Position numbers and translations under genes: made by a program. Below, in pieces: positions 33,464 through 43,000 of a DNA stretch of 64,000 nucleotides. Under the pieces are notes generated by a model, which saw nothing but the letters and a program-made list of their open reading frames with translations, was not told the origin of the DNA and made no database searches. The stretch is from Janibacter massiliensis (lineage in GTDB: Bacteria > Actinomycetota > Actinomycetes > Actinomycetales > Dermatophilaceae): NCBI RefSeq assembly GCF_900289115.1, contig NZ_LT985196.1, forward strand, positions 62,001 to 126,000, given 5' to 3'. Within the stretch, counting starts at the first letter, position 1; each line of letters opens with the position of its first letter.

Positions 33464-34405
33464 ATGAGCGCCCCGCCCGTCCGCAACCCTCGCCTCGCCC
33501 CGCACGCCCGCCCGTTCCGCCGGCCGGACGGGACCGTGCAGCTCGGCCTCGACGACGGGGTGGGCGTGCGGGTCACCGGGCTGCGGGCACGGGAGGCTGC
33601 GTGGCTGGCGAGCCTCGACGGCACGGCCGAACGGGAGCGGGCACTGCGTCGGCTCGCGCCGGACCGGCGACCGCACGTCGCGCGGCTGCTCGACGACCTC
33701 GCCGACCGCGGGCTCGTGCTCGACGGGCCGGCGCCGGGGGAGGCGCCGTCGCCGCTGGCCCACGTCGTGCTCGTCGGGCACGGCCGGATCGCAGGGGCGC
33801 TCGCGCACGCCCTCGCCGGCGCCGGGGTCGCGCGGGTCGAACGGTCCCCGGCCGCGATCGAGGTCATCCGCGACCGGTTGCGCGGCGGGTCGACGGACGA
33901 GGACGTCGACCGGCCCGGCCTCGCGGTCGTCGTGGGGGCGTGGCCGATCGGTCCGGAGCGGCTCCGGCCGTGGGAGGCCGTCGGGGTGCCGGTCGTCCCG
34001 GTCGTCGGCTGCGGCCCGGCGGTCGACGTCGGGCCGCTCCTGCTCGGGGGCGAGGGGCCCTGCGGGGCGTGCCTGGAGCTGCACCGGGCCGATGTCGACC
34101 CGGGGTGGCCGTGGGTGCGCGCCCAGCTCGACGGGTCGGCGGGCCCGGCGCCGACCCCTGCGCCGGTGCTCGCCCACCTGGCCGCCGCGCTCGTCGCTGG
34201 CCTCGTCGAGCCCGGGGCGGCACGCGCCGCGGCCGGACGCTCGTGGACGGTCCGGCTGCCCGGGCCGGCGACGACGGTGCGGCGGTGGCCCCGTCACGAG
34301 CGGTGCACGGCCCACCCGGGAGGGCCCGTCGTCGTCCCGTCCGATGCGGGGTCGGCCCCCGCCCTCGACCTGCTCCCGGCGTCCCGGGTGATGATGGAGG
34401 CGTGA
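33464..34405 (+). CDS. E1-like (ThiF/TOMM cyclodehydratase partner-like) protein
   Basis: This 313-residue protein has an N-terminal winged-helix-like region (HARPFRRPDGTVQLGLDDG, RLLDDLADRGLVLDG) like the leader-binding part of E1-like proteins. A Rossmann start follows (VVLVGHGRIAGALAHALAGAG), and then a zinc-type CxxC (GPCGACLELHRADVDP). A second Cys pair is not seen; only RHERCTAH remains near residue 282. No ATP-activating Arg/Asp motif is obvious. It corresponds in position to mycobacterial Rv3196. It is coupled to the ABC1 kinase gene by a GTGA overlap. No peptide precursor is visible nearby. Confidence 0.7.
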   Translation: MSAPPVRNPRLAPHARPFRRPDGTVQLGLDDGVGVRVTGLRAREAAWLASLDGTAERERALRRLAPDRRPHVARLLDDLADRGLVLDGPAPGEAPSPLAHVVLVGHGRIAGALAHALAGAGVARVERSPAAIEVIRDRLRGGSTDEDVDRPGLAVVVGAWPIGPERLRPWEAVGVPVVPVVGCGPAVDVGPLLLGGEGPCGACLELHRADVDPGWPWVRAQLDGSAGPAPTPAPVLAHLAAALVAGLVEPGAARAAAGRSWTVRLPGPATTVRRWPRHERCTAHPGGPVVVPSDAGSAPALDLLPASRVMMEA

Positions 34406-35721
34406 CCGACCTCCCCCGCCGCGGCATCGCCCGGTCCGCCCGCCTCGCACAGGTCCCGCTCGGCGTCGCCGGCCGCACGGCGCGAGGCTGGGGGCAGCGG
34501 CTCGGTGGCCGGTCGGCCGAGGAGGTCACCGCCGAGCAACGGCGCCGCACCGCCGAGCAGCTGTTCACGGTGCTGGGCAACCTCAAGGGCGGGGCGATGA
34601 AGGTCGGCCAGCAGCTCTCGGTGCTCGAGGCCGCCTTCCCCGAGGACCTCGCCGAGCCGTTCCGCGACGCCCTCACGCGCCTGCAGGACGCGGCGCCGCC
34701 CATGGCCGCCGAGACCGTCCACGAGATCCTCGCCGCCGAGCTCGGCCCGCGGTGGCGGACGACGAAGTTCGCCTCGTTCGACGACACCCCGGCTGCCGCG
34801 GCCTCGATCGGGCAGGTCCACAAGGCGACCTGGCGGGACGGGCGGTCCGTGGCCGTCAAGGTCCAGTACCCCGGGGCGGGCGAGGCGCTGCGCAGCGATC
34901 TGCGCCAGATCGCCCGGCTCGCGCGGGTCACGGCCGGCTGGGTGCCCGGGCTCGACGTCAAGCCGATCACCGACGAGCTCACGGCGACGATGACGCAGGA
35001 GCTCGACTACGACCAGGAGGCGGCCAACCAGCGCCTCGTCGCCCGCGCGTTCCGCGACGACCCGGAGTTCGTCGTGCCGGAGGTCCTCGCCCACGCCGAG
35101 CACGTCCTCGTCAGCGAGTGGGTCGACGGCGTGCCGGTGAGCCGGATCATCCGGGAGGGGTCCCCCGCGGTGCGGGCGGCCGTGGCCCAGAAGTACTTCG
35201 ACTTCCTCCTCGTCGGGCCGGAGCGCTCGGGCGTGCTCCACGCCGACCCGCACCCCGGCAACTTCCGCATCACCCCCGAGGGGCAGCTGGCGATCATCGA
35301 CTTCGGTGCTGTCCACCCCCTGCCGGGCGGGGTGCCCCCGATCATCGGCGAGCTCGTGCGCGCCGCGCTCGACGGGGACGCCGAGACCGTCCACGCCGGG
35401 CTCACCGCGGAGGGCTTCGTCCGGCGCAACGTCACCGTCGATCCCGACGAGCTGCTGCGGTACGTGACGACCTTCCTCGAACCCCTCCGGCACGACCGCT
35501 TCACCTTCAGCCGTGACTGGATGCGCGACGTCGCCGCGGTGGTCCAGGACCCGAAGGGCGAGGCCTTCCGGACGGGGCTGAAGCTCAACCTGCCGCCGCA
35601 GTACCTCATGATCCAGCGCGTGTGGCTCGGGGCGGTCGGCGTCCTGTGCCAGCTCGAGTCCGAGATCGAGGTCCGCGAGCCGATGGAGCGCTGGATCCCC
35701 GGACTCGCGCCCACGGACTGA
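34402..35721 (+). CDS. ABC1/AarF/UbiB family atypical kinase
   Basis: This 439-residue protein starts at GTG 34402, overlapping the E1-like stop. It has the family signature KGGAMKVGQQLS (KxGQ helix), the Ala-rich nucleotide loop AAAASIGQVHKA, the Lys in VAVKVQYPG, the catalytic VLHADPHPGNF and the metal motif IIDFGAVH. All kinase residues are present. UbiB-type proteins assist isoprenoid-quinone or lipid metabolism, often as ATPases. Actinobacteria use menaquinone, so the exact role is open. No transmembrane segment is obvious. It converges on uvrD2 with a 16-nt gap. Confidence 0.92.
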   Translation: MTDLPRRGIARSARLAQVPLGVAGRTARGWGQRLGGRSAEEVTAEQRRRTAEQLFTVLGNLKGGAMKVGQQLSVLEAAFPEDLAEPFRDALTRLQDAAPPMAAETVHEILAAELGPRWRTTKFASFDDTPAAAASIGQVHKATWRDGRSVAVKVQYPGAGEALRSDLRQIARLARVTAGWVPGLDVKPITDELTATMTQELDYDQEAANQRLVARAFRDDPEFVVPEVLAHAEHVLVSEWVDGVPVSRIIREGSPAVRAAVAQKYFDFLLVGPERSGVLHADPHPGNFRITPEGQLAIIDFGAVHPLPGGVPPIIGELVRAALDGDAETVHAGLTAEGFVRRNVTVDPDELLRYVTTFLEPLRHDRFTFSRDWMRDVAAVVQDPKGEAFRTGLKLNLPPQYLMIQRVWLGAVGVLCQLESEIEVREPMERWIPGLAPTD

Positions 35722-35737
35722 GGATCGCCGGGCCGTC

Positions 35738-37894
35738 TCAGCCCTCGTCCGGGGCGGCGGCCGCGACGACCTCGTCGGGATCCGCCCCGCCGAGGACGGC
35801 CAGGACCTGGGCCCCGTACTGGTCGAGCTTGCGGGTGCCGACCCCCGCGATCGCGGACAGGCCGCGGGTGTCGCTGGGCACCGTCTCGGCGATGGCGGTG
35901 AGGGTCGCGTCGGTGAAGACGACGAACGCCGGGACCGACTGCGCCTTCGCCGCCGCCAGGCGCCAGGCCCGCAGTCGCTCGAACAGCTCCTCGTCGTAGG
36001 TCGCGGGGCACTCGTCGCACCGGCCGCGGGCCTTCTGCGCCGCGGTGTCGAGCTCGGCGCCGCACGAGCGGCACGTCCTGGGGCGGGTGGGGCGCCGCTC
36101 CCGCGCGGCGGACCGGCCCGCGGGTCGATCGACGGCCGCGCGCTTCGGGCTCGAGCGCGCGTCCTCCCCCAGCAGGTCGGCGGCCTGGTCGAGGAAACGG
36201 CTGGCTCGCCGGGTCGCGCGACCGCCGGGGTTGCGCGACCGCGACCACGTGATGACGAGCTCGTCGCGGGCTCGGGTGACCCCGACGTACAGCAGTCGGC
36301 GCTCCTCCTCGATCTCCTCGGGCCCCTGCGCCATCGTGATCGGCACGAGCCCGTCGGAGCAGCCGACGAGGAAGACGCGGTCCCACTCGAGGCCCTTGGC
36401 CGCGTGCAGCGAGGCGAGCGTCACGCCCTCGACCGTCGGTGCGTGCTGGCTCGCGGCACGCTCGTCGAGCTCGCGGACGAGGTCGGGCAGGCGGGCGTCG
36501 GGGACGGCGGCGGCGACGGTGTCGGCCAGGCCCGCGAGCGCGTTGAGGGACTCCCAGCGCTCGCGCGCGGCCCCGCCGTTCGGCGGATCGGCGCTCCACC
36601 CCGCCGCCGTGATGACGTCCCGCGCGAGGGTCGGCATCGGCACCGAGCCGTCGTCCGAGCGGGCCGCGCCGCGGAGGAGGACGACCGCCTGCTTCACCTC
36701 CTGGCGGGAGAAGAAGCGCTCGCCGCCGCGCACGAGGTAGGGCACCCCCGCCTGGGTGAGCGCGGACTCGCAGGCCTCGCTCTGCCCGTTCGTCCGGAAG
36801 AGGACGGCGATGCTCGAGGCGGGCACGCCCGAATCGACCAGGGCCCGGATCCGCCCGGCGACCTCCGCAGCCTCCGCCTCGTCGTCCGCGTGCGCCTCGA
36901 CCGTGACCCGCGCGCCGGCCGGTCGCTGGGCGCGCAGCACGACGCCGTTCGAACGCCGCCCACCCCCGGGCGAGGCCATGAGCCGGTTCGCGACCTCGAT
37001 CACCTGCGGCGTCGAGCGGTAGTTCCGCACGAGCTCGACCTTCCGCGCGCCGGGGTGGGTGCGGGTGAAGTCGAGGAGGTGGCGCGGGGTGGCGCCGGTG
37101 AAGGAGTAGATCGTCTGGGCCGGGTCGCCGACCACGCACACGTCCTGGCGGCCGCCGAGCCACAGGTCGAGCAGCCGCTGCTGGAGCGCGTTGACGTCCT
37201 GGTACTCGTCGACGACGAAGTGGCGGTACTGCTGGCGGACGGTCGCGGCGACGTCGTCCCGCTCGTCGAGGATGCCGACGGTGAGGAGGAGGACGTCCTC
37301 GAAGTCGATGACCCCGCGGTCCGACTTGACCTCCTCGTAGGCGGCGATGAGGCGGGCCATCGCCGTGTGGTCCATGCCGGGGGCCTCGCGACCGGCCGCC
37401 CGCGCCGCGGCCGCGTACGTCTCGGGCGTGAGGAGGGAGACCTTGCTCCACTCGATCTCCGCGGCGGCGTCGCGCAGCTGGGTCCGGTCGAGCCGGATGC
37501 GCAGCCGACCCGACGCCTCGGCGACGGCCGCCGCCTTGTGCGCCATCACCTCGGGCGCGGACCCGCCGATCGCCTGCGGCCAGAAGTAGTGCAGCTGCCG
37601 CAGCGCCGCCGCGTGGAAGGTCCGTGCCTGGACGCCGCCGACCCCGAGGTCCCGCAGCCGGGTGCGCATCTCGCCGGCGGCGCGTGCCGTGAAGGTCACG
37701 GCGAGGATCTGCTGCGGCTGCTGGGTGCCGGACAGGACGCCGTGCGCGATCCGGTGGGTGATCGCGCGGGTCTTGCCCGTGCCCGCACCGGCGAGGACGC
37801 ACATCGCGCCCGACGGGTTGGCCGCGACCTCCCGCTGCTCGGGGTCGAGGCCCTCGAGGACGGAGTCCGCGTCGTACCGGGTCGGTGTCGTCAT
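35738..37894 (-). CDS. uvrD2: UvrD2-type superfamily 1 helicase with HRDC domain
   Basis: This 718-residue 3'-5' helicase starts at ATG 37894. Walker A is CVLAGAGTGKTRAI, motif II is FVVDEYQDVN, and motif VI is LLYVGVTRARDELVITWS. Between the motor and the C-terminal HRDC domain (~residues 640-705, LSAIAGVGTRKLDQYGAQVL) lies a four-Cys zinc site, CRSCG and CDEC. This motor-tetracysteine-HRDC order is that of mycobacterial UvrD2. It is encoded with nudC downstream of the same strand's promoter region. The gap to nudC is 34 nt. Confidence 0.95.
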   Translation of the reverse strand: MTTPTRYDADSVLEGLDPEQREVAANPSGAMCVLAGAGTGKTRAITHRIAHGVLSGTQQPQQILAVTFTARAAGEMRTRLRDLGVGGVQARTFHAAALRQLHYFWPQAIGGSAPEVMAHKAAAVAEASGRLRIRLDRTQLRDAAAEIEWSKVSLLTPETYAAAARAAGREAPGMDHTAMARLIAAYEEVKSDRGVIDFEDVLLLTVGILDERDDVAATVRQQYRHFVVDEYQDVNALQQRLLDLWLGGRQDVCVVGDPAQTIYSFTGATPRHLLDFTRTHPGARKVELVRNYRSTPQVIEVANRLMASPGGGRRSNGVVLRAQRPAGARVTVEAHADDEAEAAEVAGRIRALVDSGVPASSIAVLFRTNGQSEACESALTQAGVPYLVRGGERFFSRQEVKQAVVLLRGAARSDDGSVPMPTLARDVITAAGWSADPPNGGAARERWESLNALAGLADTVAAAVPDARLPDLVRELDERAASQHAPTVEGVTLASLHAAKGLEWDRVFLVGCSDGLVPITMAQGPEEIEEERRLLYVGVTRARDELVITWSRSRNPGGRATRRASRFLDQAADLLGEDARSSPKRAAVDRPAGRSAARERRPTRPRTCRSCGAELDTAAQKARGRCDECPATYDEELFERLRAWRLAAAKAQSVPAFVVFTDATLTAIAETVPSDTRGLSAIAGVGTRKLDQYGAQVLAVLGGADPDEVVAAAAPDEG

Positions 37895-37928
37895 CGCCGG
37901 CGATCCTCTCACCGGGGGCCGACACCGC

Positions 37929-38852
37929 TCAGGTGGGCAGCGGGCCGCCGTACCAGTGCTCGATGAGTCGGCCCGAGATCGACGACCGGCCGCGGTAGCG
38001 CCACGCGCCGGAGGCGAGCAGGCCCGGCACCTCGGCCCGGGAGACCCAGCGGGCCTCGGCGATCTCCCGCGGGTCGAGGGTGAGCTCCGCGGACCGGGCC
38101 CGGGCGGTGAACCCGATCATGAGGGAGCCGGGGAAGGGCCAGGGCTGGTCGGCGTGGTGGACGATGTCGCCGACCTCGAGGCCGACCTCCTCGAAGACCT
38201 CCCGGGCGACGGCGTCGACGAGGCGTTCGCCGGGCTCGACGAAGCCGGCGAGGACCGACAGCCGCCCCTGCGGCCAGCCGGTGTTGCGGGCGAGGAGGAT
38301 GCGGTCGGCCTCGTCGATGACGGCCATGATCACGGCCGGGTCGGTGCGCGGGTGGTGCTGCGAGCCGTCCGCCTCGCAGACCCGGAGCCAGCCGGCGTCC
38401 CGCGAGCGCGTCGGGCCCCCGCACCGGGGGCAGCGGGGGTGGGTGAGGTGCCAGCCGAGGAGGGCCTGCGCCGTCGCGGCGGCTCCGGCCTCGATCGGGT
38501 CGACGAGGTCGACGAGGGACCGCAGACCGGGGTGGTCGGCGGGGTCGGCCCCCTCGACGGGGCGGGCGAACCAGTCGGCGCCGGCGGTGTCCCGCCCGAG
38601 GTAGCACGTCGGCGCACGGCCCGAGGCGGGGTGCGCCGGGTCGCCGGCCAGGCGCCGTCCGTCCCACCCGAGGCCGAGGACGGCCCGCGCGTCGGGGTCG
38701 ACGAGGACGTCGACGGTCCGGGCACCGGCAGGCAGGCCGGCCGGGTCGTCCGGGGTCAGGGACGGCCGGTCGAGGGCGCGGCGGTCGAGCACGTGGGTGA
38801 ACGGCATCTCGGAGAACGGGTCGCTCCCGGTGTCTTCGCGCTCGTCGGCCAT
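37929..38852 (-). CDS. nudC: NAD+ diphosphatase / RNA deNADding Nudix hydrolase
   Basis: This 307-residue protein has the Nudix box GFVEPGERLVDAVAREVFEEVGL in two halves joined by the REVFEE core, and the NudC SQPWPFPxS motif as ADQPWPFPGSLM. Zinc ligands are CPRCGG and one Cys in RVCEAD; the fourth is unclear. HHPRTDPAVI precedes the catalytic domain. The family cuts NADH/NAD+ and removes NAD caps from RNA. ATG 38852 is preferred over an in-frame GTG nine bases upstream because TACCGT lies 7 nt before it and the GTG falls inside that hexamer. Confidence 0.93.
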   Translation of the reverse strand: MADEREDTGSDPFSEMPFTHVLDRRALDRPSLTPDDPAGLPAGARTVDVLVDPDARAVLGLGWDGRRLAGDPAHPASGRAPTCYLGRDTAGADWFARPVEGADPADHPGLRSLVDLVDPIEAGAAATAQALLGWHLTHPRCPRCGGPTRSRDAGWLRVCEADGSQHHPRTDPAVIMAVIDEADRILLARNTGWPQGRLSVLAGFVEPGERLVDAVAREVFEEVGLEVGDIVHHADQPWPFPGSLMIGFTARARSAELTLDPREIAEARWVSRAEVPGLLASGAWRYRGRSSISGRLIEHWYGGPLPT

Positions 38853-38859
38853 GACCTCC

Positions 38860-38888
38860 ACGGTAGGTGGGCTCGCGGGCCGTACGGT
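38860..38888. promoter_or_regulatory. Mirror-image divergent leaderless promoters
   Basis: Minus-strand TACCGT (38860-38865) serves nudC and plus-strand TACGGT (38883-38888) serves the pseudokinase gene. They are 17 nt apart, so each -10 hexamer occupies the -35 position of the other promoter. The starts follow after 7 and 6 nt. Confidence 0.7.
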
Positions 38889-38894
38889 GGAGCG

Positions 38895-40064
38895 GTGACC
38901 CGAACGCCGCTCGCCCTCGCAGCCCTGGCCAGCACCGCGGTCCCCGGTCTCGACCCCGTCGCCGTCGAGGCCGTACGCACCGACGACGCCCGCTACGACG
39001 TCGCGTTCGTCGCCGACGCGCAGGACCGCCGCTGGGTCGTCCGGTCACCACGGACCCCGTCCGCGGCCGCGGAGCTGGCCCAGTCCGCCGAGTACCTCCG
39101 GCTCCTGTCGCGACGCCTCACGGCGTTCTCGGTGCCGGTCGTCCGCGGCTGGACGTCGCTGCCGGAGGGCGGGCGGGCGGCGGTCCACGCGTACGTACCC
39201 GGCCACCACCTCGACTTCGGGGCGCTGCCGGCGGGTTCGCCGCTCGCGGCGGGCATCGGCCGGGCCCTGGCCGCCCTGCACAACAGCGATCCCGCGCTCG
39301 CCGAGGAGGCGCAGCTGCCCGCGTACTCGGCGGACCAGTGCCGTCGCCGCCACGTCGCCGCCCTCGACCGGGCCGCCGCGACCGGGCACGTCCCGGCCGC
39401 CCTGCTCGCGCGGTGGGAGGCGGCGCTCGAGGACGTGAGCCTGTGGCACTTCGCGCCCGTCCCCGTCCACGGCTCGCTCGACGAGGACGACGTCGTCGTC
39501 GTCTTCGAGGACGAGGCCGACTCGTCGACCGGCCGGATCACCGCGATCACGGGGTGGACCCGGGCGCGCGTGGCCGACCCGGCCGAGGACCTCGCCGAGG
39601 TCGTCCACCGCTGCGAGGACCAGGTGGTCGACACGGTGATCGAGGCCTACGCCCACGCCCGGGTCGATCGCCCGGACCGGCACCTGGTCACGCGCGCGCG
39701 GCTGCTCGGCGAGCTCGTCGAGATGACGTGCCTGCTCGAGGCCGTCGCCTCGGAGGACGAGGAGTGGATCTCCGCGCAGGTCGGGCGGCTCGAAGAGCTG
39801 GCCACGCACGTCCCGGACCTGCCCCGCCTGGCGACGACGACCCCCACGCCGACCGCTCCCGCGGGTGTCGACGACCACCACCAGCCCGACGGCGACCCCG
39901 AGGACGCTGCCGCGGCCGACGCTCCCCCGACCGCGGACCAGCCCGAGGAGCCACCGGCGACCGCTGCGCCGCCGGAACCGGCGGCGACCGACGAGCCGCG
40001 GGAGCCGGCGCCGGTGGTGCGACCCGTCGTCCTGCGCCCGCTCGACGACGCCCGCTTCAGCTGA
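38895..40064 (+). CDS. Macrolide-phosphotransferase-like protein, probable pseudokinase
   Basis: This 389-residue protein starts at GTG 38895. It follows the Mph/APH fold (RRWVVRSPRTP near residue 50, GIGRALAALHNSDPAL near 120, DPAEDLAEVV near 228). The catalytic HGD motif reads VHGSLDEDD (192-199), with Ser for Asp and Asp for Asn. The metal-binding Asp motif reads AITGWTRARVADP, with Gly for Asp. Both catalytic acids are thus missing. The last ~75 residues are a Pro/Ala/Glu-rich tail. Resistance activity is unlikely; a regulatory or binding role is inference. Its end overlaps adnB tail-to-tail by 8 nt. Confidence 0.8.
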   Translation: MTRTPLALAALASTAVPGLDPVAVEAVRTDDARYDVAFVADAQDRRWVVRSPRTPSAAAELAQSAEYLRLLSRRLTAFSVPVVRGWTSLPEGGRAAVHAYVPGHHLDFGALPAGSPLAAGIGRALAALHNSDPALAEEAQLPAYSADQCRRRHVAALDRAAATGHVPAALLARWEAALEDVSLWHFAPVPVHGSLDEDDVVVVFEDEADSSTGRITAITGWTRARVADPAEDLAEVVHRCEDQVVDTVIEAYAHARVDRPDRHLVTRARLLGELVEMTCLLEAVASEDEEWISAQVGRLEELATHVPDLPRLATTTPTPTAPAGVDDHHQPDGDPEDAAAADAPPTADQPEEPPATAAPPEPAATDEPREPAPVVRPVVLRPLDDARFS

Positions 40065-43000
40065 CCCGCCCGGAGAGTCCCGCGACGAGGTCGGTGAGCT
40101 CGGCCTCGTCGAGCAGGTCGGGCCACACCGTCTCCCCGGAGTCGGCGTAGTAGAAGGCGGCGCGGACGTGGTCCAGCGCAGTCCCGGTCAGCCGTGACCA
40201 CGCGAGCCGGTACACGCCCAGCTGCAGCGCGCGCAGCCTGGCCTCGTCGCCGGTCGGCGGGCGCCCCGTCTTCCAGTCGACGACGACGACCCGCGAGGCA
40301 TCACCCGGGTGGTCGGGGTCGGGGAAGACCGCGTCGACCCGGCCGCGGACGGCGACCCCGGCGACGACCGTCTCGAGGGCGAGCTCGACGTCCAGCGGCG
40401 TGCAGTCGGCCCACCCGCTCGCGAGGAAGCGCTCGCGGAGGGCGGCGAGGTCGGTCCCGGTGTCGAGGTCCTCGTCGAGGCTGCCGGGCAGCTCGTCGAC
40501 GTCGACGATCGCGGCCCGGGCGTAGTGCTGCTCGACGAGGGCGTGGAACTCGGTGCCCCGCCGCGCCTGCGGTGACGGGCGGCGCGGCACCGGTCGACGC
40601 AGGTCGCGCGCGAAGGAATCGGGGTCGCGCGCCCAGGCCACGAGCGAGGACGTCGAGACGTGGGCCGGGGGCTCCGCTCGCTCGGGGGTCCACCCGGGGT
40701 CACCCGCGAGCCGGGCCCGTTCGGCCAGCAGGGTCCGGGTGCGCAGCCCGATGGTCGGCTCTTCACCACGGGCGATCGCGGCGTTCGCGCGGGCGACCCG
40801 CTCCGCCGCCCGGTGCGCCGATCGGGCCGCCGCCGGCTCGGGGTCGAGCGGCCACGGGGCAGTCTCCTGCGCCCCGACGCTCGGGTTGTGCGCGTCCGCG
40901 TCCGGCATCTCCGCCCAGGCGAGGGTGCGCGCCAGGCGCCCACCGTCGGCGTCGCGCACCTCCGTGAGGAAGCGGGAGGTGACCTTCGGGGAGCTCGCCG
41001 TAGAGCCCCAGACCGGCGCCGACAGCAGCAGGCTGCGCCGCGCTCGGGTGAGGGCGACGTAGGCGAGACGCCGCTCCTCGGCGATCGCATGGGCGCCCGA
41101 GGCCCGGCCGAACTCCTCGAGGCGCTTCTCGACGGTCGCCAGGTCAGGCGCCGAGCGGAGGTCGACGAACGGCAGGCCCGCGACGTCGCCCCGCAGCGGG
41201 TACGGCACGCCTCCCGACGCGGCCGTCCACCCCCAGTCGTTCGGTTCCTTGACGCCCCAGTCGGTGCCGTCGTGGCTGGCCCGGACGCTGCACGAGGGAA
41301 AGGCGCCCTCGACGAGCCCGGGAACGGCGACGACGTCCCACTCGAGGCCCTTCGCGGCGTGGACGGTGAGGATGTGGACCGCCCCCGGGGCCGGGTCGAT
41401 GGTCGGCAGGTCCAGGCCGCGCTCCTCCTCGTCGGCCGCCTCGAGCCAGTCGAGGAATCCGCCGAGGGTCGGCCGGTCCGCCGTCGCCGTGAAGGTCGTC
41501 GCGACATCGGCGAAGGCGTCGAGGTGGGCCCGGGCGGCGACGTGCGACCACCCCTCGCGGACCGCGACCTCGATGTCCAGGCCGAGGACCTGCTCGGCCT
41601 CGACGACGAGGTCCGCCAGCGAGGCGCCGACCCGGGTCCGGACGCGGTCGATCCGCGCGGCGAGGTCGGCGAGCCGGTCGCGGGCGACGTCCGAGAGCCG
41701 CTCCCCGGCCGGGCCCTCCCACCCGGGCGGCGGCAGGGGGCGGAGCGCGTCGGCGAGCACGACCGCGTCGGAGGACTCGGGCGCGAGGTCCCGTCCGCGG
41801 GACCGGTCGGGCGGGGGCTGGGACTGCCGCGCCCACGTCCACAGCGCGTCGAGGTCGGCCGCACCGAGCCGGCACACCGGTCCGGTCAGCAGCCGCATGA
41901 ACCGGTCGCCGCGGGAGGGGTCCTGGACGACGGTGAGCAGCGCGACGATGTCGACGACCTCGCTCGTCCCGAGCAGCCCGCCGAGCCCGACGACCTCGTA
42001 CGGCAGCCCCTTGGCCTCGAGCGCCTCGATCACCGGCGCGAACTGGGCCCGGCGCCGGCACAGGACGGCCGCCGAGGGCACCTCCGGCCCGCTGGCACGG
42101 TGCTCCGCGATCCACGCGGCGACCTCCGCGGCCTCGTCCCGCTCGGTCTCGACCCGCAGGACGTCGACCGCTCCCGGTCCGCTCCCGTCACGAGCGACGA
42201 GCGCCGCGACGGGCACCGCGGGAGCGCCCGCCGCCGCCCCGACGCCCGAGCGCAACGGGTCCGCGACGAGGTTGGCCGCGGCGAGGATCGCGTCGTCGTT
42301 GCGCCAGCTCGTCGACAGCTGGCGGTGCTCGGCGGGCCCGTCGACGTCGGCGAAGAGCGCGGGGAACCGAGCGAGCGTCGTCGCGCTCGCGCCGCGCCAC
42401 GCGTAGATCGACTGGTGGGGGTCGCCGACCGCCATCACCGGCACGGGGTCCGGCCCCGTGGCGAAGAGGTCCCGAAGGAGGGTCATCTGCGCCTCCGAGG
42501 TGTCCTGGAACTCGTCGAGCAGGACGACCCGGAACCGGGACCGCTCCCCCTCGCGGACCTCGGGGAAACCTGCGGCCAGCCGCGCGGCGAGCGCGACCTG
42601 GTCGGCGAAGTCCGTCGCGTCCCGGGACGCCTTGAGGTCGAGGTAGGCGCTCACGAGCGGGAGGAACGAGCGTCGCTCGGCGAGGGCGGACAGGAGCCGC
42701 TTGGTCGCGGTCCCCGGCCCGCGGCGCCGTGGCCCGGGCGGTAGCGCGTGGAGGTGGGCCAGGAGGTCGTCGATCCACGCAGCGATCTCCTCGGGGGTGC
42801 GCAGGTGCTCGGCGAGCTCCCCCGCGAGCGAGACGACAGCGGCGGTGACGCTCGCCTCGACCTTCGTCGTCGTCAGGGGGTCCTCCCAGCGCCGGACGAC
42901 CTCGTGCGCGTACTGCCACGCCGCGGCGGGCGCGAGCAGGCGGGAGTCGGGCTCGTGGCCCAGCCGCATCGCGTGCTCGCGGACGAGGGATCCGGCGTAC

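Noticed and set aside
38853-38861. GTG 38861 as the nudC start
   Set aside because: It overlaps the -10 hexamer; ATG 38852 fits the leaderless spacing.
38895-40064. Macrolide resistance gene
   Set aside because: Both catalytic acidic residues are replaced, so resistance activity is not supported.
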